Source: Treponema sp. (GTDB lineage Bacteria; Spirochaetota; Spirochaetia; Treponematales; Treponemataceae). From it: DNA of 6,788 nt. The notes below the pieces were generated by a model. That model made no database searches. It had not been told where the DNA came from and worked only from the letters and a program-made list of their open reading frames with translations. Both the position numbers and the translations under genes were made by a program. This document shows positions 5,465 to 6,788 of this stretch, one piece after another. Positions within the stretch are counted from its first letter, which is position 1. Each line of letters starts with the position of its first letter. The stretch spans positions 1 to 6,788 of the forward strand of contig JAILNT010000437.1 in NCBI GenBank assembly GCA_024691265.1, given 5' to 3'.

Positions 5465-6202
5465 TTATTTTTTTCCAAAATTGAAGAATTTTCCAAAGAA
5501 GCTTGAGCTTTTTCGTTTCTTGTCGCTTTTTGTATCTGTACTGTTATCTGATTTTTCTTCGATGTATTTGTTTATATTTTCGTCAGAACCTGCAACAAGA
5601 ACTCTCATGCCTTCTTTTAGTGTTGTTGCTCCCTGAATGTCTATAAATTCATCTTCCTGGTGTTCTCTGTAAGCTATTACATTGAGATTATAGGTTTGTC
5701 TGAATCTTGATTCTGCAAGTGTTTTTCCGTCTAATTCTTGTTTTACTTTTATTTCTGCAATACCAAATGAAGATGAAAGTTTTATATAATCGAATAAAAC
5801 AGAAGATATAAGTAATGGCGTTATTCTTTGGGCAGCATCTTCATCAGGGAATACGATGTGGGTAGCTCCTACAATTTTTAAGATTTCTCCATGCTGATTT
5901 GAGCTTGCCTTTACAACAATTTTCTTTATTCCCATTTTTTTCAGTTCATTTGTTACAAGAATTGATGACTCCATTTGTGCACCAAGGTCAACAACAACTG
6001 TATCAATGTCTTCTGGTATTATTTTGTGAAGCATATTGCTGTCTATGGCATCTGTTATATAAGAATCTCTTGCTATATCCTTATATTTTTCAACAATATC
6101 TCTGTCCTTATCAATTATAATTATATCTACATCTGAATCTTGAATGGTATCAATTATTTTTTCTCCGAATGTTCCAAGTCCAATTATAGCGATTGAAAGC
6201 AT
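5465..6202 (-). CDS. ktrA: K+ uptake regulatory subunit, TrkA/KtrA family (RCK)
   Basis: This cytoplasmic protein would form the RCK ring beneath the KtrB pore and gate potassium uptake in response to nucleotides. RCK_N spans about 1-118: the glycine motif is GLGTFG (8-13), and Asp31 at the end of the second strand (IIIIDKDRD) should hold the adenosine ribose. VVVDLGAQMESS and the FPDEDAAQRI linker are family-typical. RCK_C is about 140-215. The protein is 245 residues, whereas typical KtrA is about 220. The excess is a polar Ser/Asp/Lys linker from about 216 and a tail RKSSSFFGKFFNFGKK (230-245), basic and Phe-rich. AGGAGG (complement of 6208-6213) is an unusually strong ribosome binding site. 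The gap after ktrB is only 15 bp, so the pair is an operon. KtrA is preferred over full-length TrkA because there is only one RCK unit. Confidence 0.93.
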   Translation of the reverse strand: MLSIAIIGLGTFGEKIIDTIQDSDVDIIIIDKDRDIVEKYKDIARDSYITDAIDSNMLHKIIPEDIDTVVVDLGAQMESSILVTNELKKMGIKKIVVKASSNQHGEILKIVGATHIVFPDEDAAQRITPLLISSVLFDYIKLSSSFGIAEIKVKQELDGKTLAESRFRQTYNLNVIAYREHQEDEFIDIQGATTLKEGMRVLVAGSDENINKYIEEKSDNSTDTKSDKKRKSSSFFGKFFNFGKK

Positions 6203-6217
6203 TTAGTCCTCCTTTGT

Positions 6218-6788
6218 TTATCCTACTATTATATTTTCTGTTGGATAATCTATAAATCTGTTCATGTTTTGCTGCTTTGTTCTTATTCTCATTGACATAG
6301 CAATTATACCGGTTCGTCCTGCAAACATTGTTATGATAATGAGTATTTTACTAAAAGGCATTAGATATGGAGTTACACTTCTTGTAAGTCCTACTGTTGC
6401 AATTGCTGAAAGTGCTTCGTACAAAAGGTCATCTGTTCCAAATCTTTGTAAGGCAAAATTTTTACTTTCTGAAATAAATAGTAAAAATAGTATAGCTACA
6501 AGGAATATTAGAGCTTTTACCGTTATGCTAGAAGCTTTTGCTATAGTACTGTCTGAAATATCTCTTTTAAAGATTGACATGTTGTTTTTGTCGTCTTCAT
6601 CTCTGAAAGTGCTGCATAATAGTAATAATACTGTGGTTGTTTTTATACCGCCTGCCATGGAGCCTGGGTTTCCACCTATTATCATGAGTATGCAGGATAT
6701 TAACGCTGTCGGTTCAGAAAATGCTTTTTGAGAAATACATTCAAAACCTGCTGTTCTTGTTGTTACACTTTGGAAAAATGCATTTAAC
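6218..6788 (-). CDS. ktrB: K+ transporter membrane subunit, TrkH/KtrB family (5' truncated)
   Basis: This is the C-terminal 189 residues of the potassium-translocating membrane subunit; the N-terminus lies beyond the right edge. Numbering from the first visible residue, the third pore loop is QSVTTRTAGF (6-15). The glycine-rich block GGNPGSMAGGIKTTT (38-52) corresponds to the intramembrane gating-loop region in KtrB/TrkH. A transmembrane helix follows at about 90-105 (VKALIFLVAILFLLF), then the fourth pore loop SAIATVGLT (127-135). The last helix ends in FAGRTGIIAM (155-164), the usual GR-G block, and a short cytoplasmic tail. The frame stays open through the final base. The stop is 15 bp before the ktrA start, so KtrA is probably made from the same mRNA. 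It could equally be named trkH; the single-RCK partner favours Ktr. Confidence 0.93.
   Translation of the reverse strand, partial: LNAFFQSVTTRTAGFECISQKAFSEPTALISCILMIIGGNPGSMAGGIKTTTVLLLLCSTFRDEDDKNNMSIFKRDISDSTIAKASSITVKALIFLVAILFLLFISESKNFALQRFGTDDLLYEALSAIATVGLTRSVTPYLMPFSKILIIITMFAGRTGIIAMSMRIRTKQQNMNRFIDYPTENIIVG

Noticed and set aside
6264..6731. 155-codon plus-strand frame opposite ktrB
   Set aside because: The opposite strand encodes conserved KtrB pore loops in an open frame that runs past the right edge; this frame is the complement of a membrane protein.

Overview
The window reads as ordinary chromosome from a low-GC host-associated spirochaete, most likely Treponema or a close relative. 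The first gene is a close match, from memory, to the trans-2-enoyl-CoA reductase of Treponema denticola. The chemoreceptor has a signalling tip of the variant kind I associate with treponemes. Intergenic DNA is very AT-rich, and almost every gene has a clear AAGGAG-type ribosome binding site. No tRNA, rRNA, insertion sequence, CRISPR array or phage gene was seen.

Layout, left to right. Positions 1-93 are the last 30 codons of an unidentified plus-strand gene. The 382 bases up to position 475 hold no convincing protein gene. They contain an extended -10 promoter with a tandem ACGTCC repeat, a structured non-coding RNA candidate (about 167-317) ending in a strong intrinsic terminator, a 14-bp AT palindrome, a second promoter, and a long leader hairpin before fabV. 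fabV (476-1708, enoyl-ACP/enoyl-CoA reductase) ends in a clear terminator at 1731-1765. A separate two-gene unit follows on the plus strand: a DUF4869-type protein (1884-2330) and, 8 nt after its stop, a P-loop ATPase with a TOPRIM-like C-terminal half (2339-3337).

Everything further right is on the minus strand and converges on that unit. A HAMP-less dCache-type methyl-accepting chemotaxis protein occupies 3376-5193. An AT-rich 271-bp spacer (5194-5464) holds its promoter and a 42-nt hairpin. Then come the two parts of a Ktr/Trk potassium uptake system, transcribed ktrB then ktrA; ktrB runs off the right edge.

Functionally, fabV supplies the reducing step of fatty-acid elongation or crotonyl-CoA reduction. 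ktrB and ktrA form the membrane pore and its nucleotide-gated cytoplasmic ring. The chemoreceptor senses a periplasmic small molecule. The DUF4869/ATPase-TOPRIM pair has no assigned role. It is the best candidate here for an undescribed system, because the ATPase lacks an ABC signature while its partner carries an LSGG sequence. The non-coding RNA candidate upstream of fabV is the second most interesting element.
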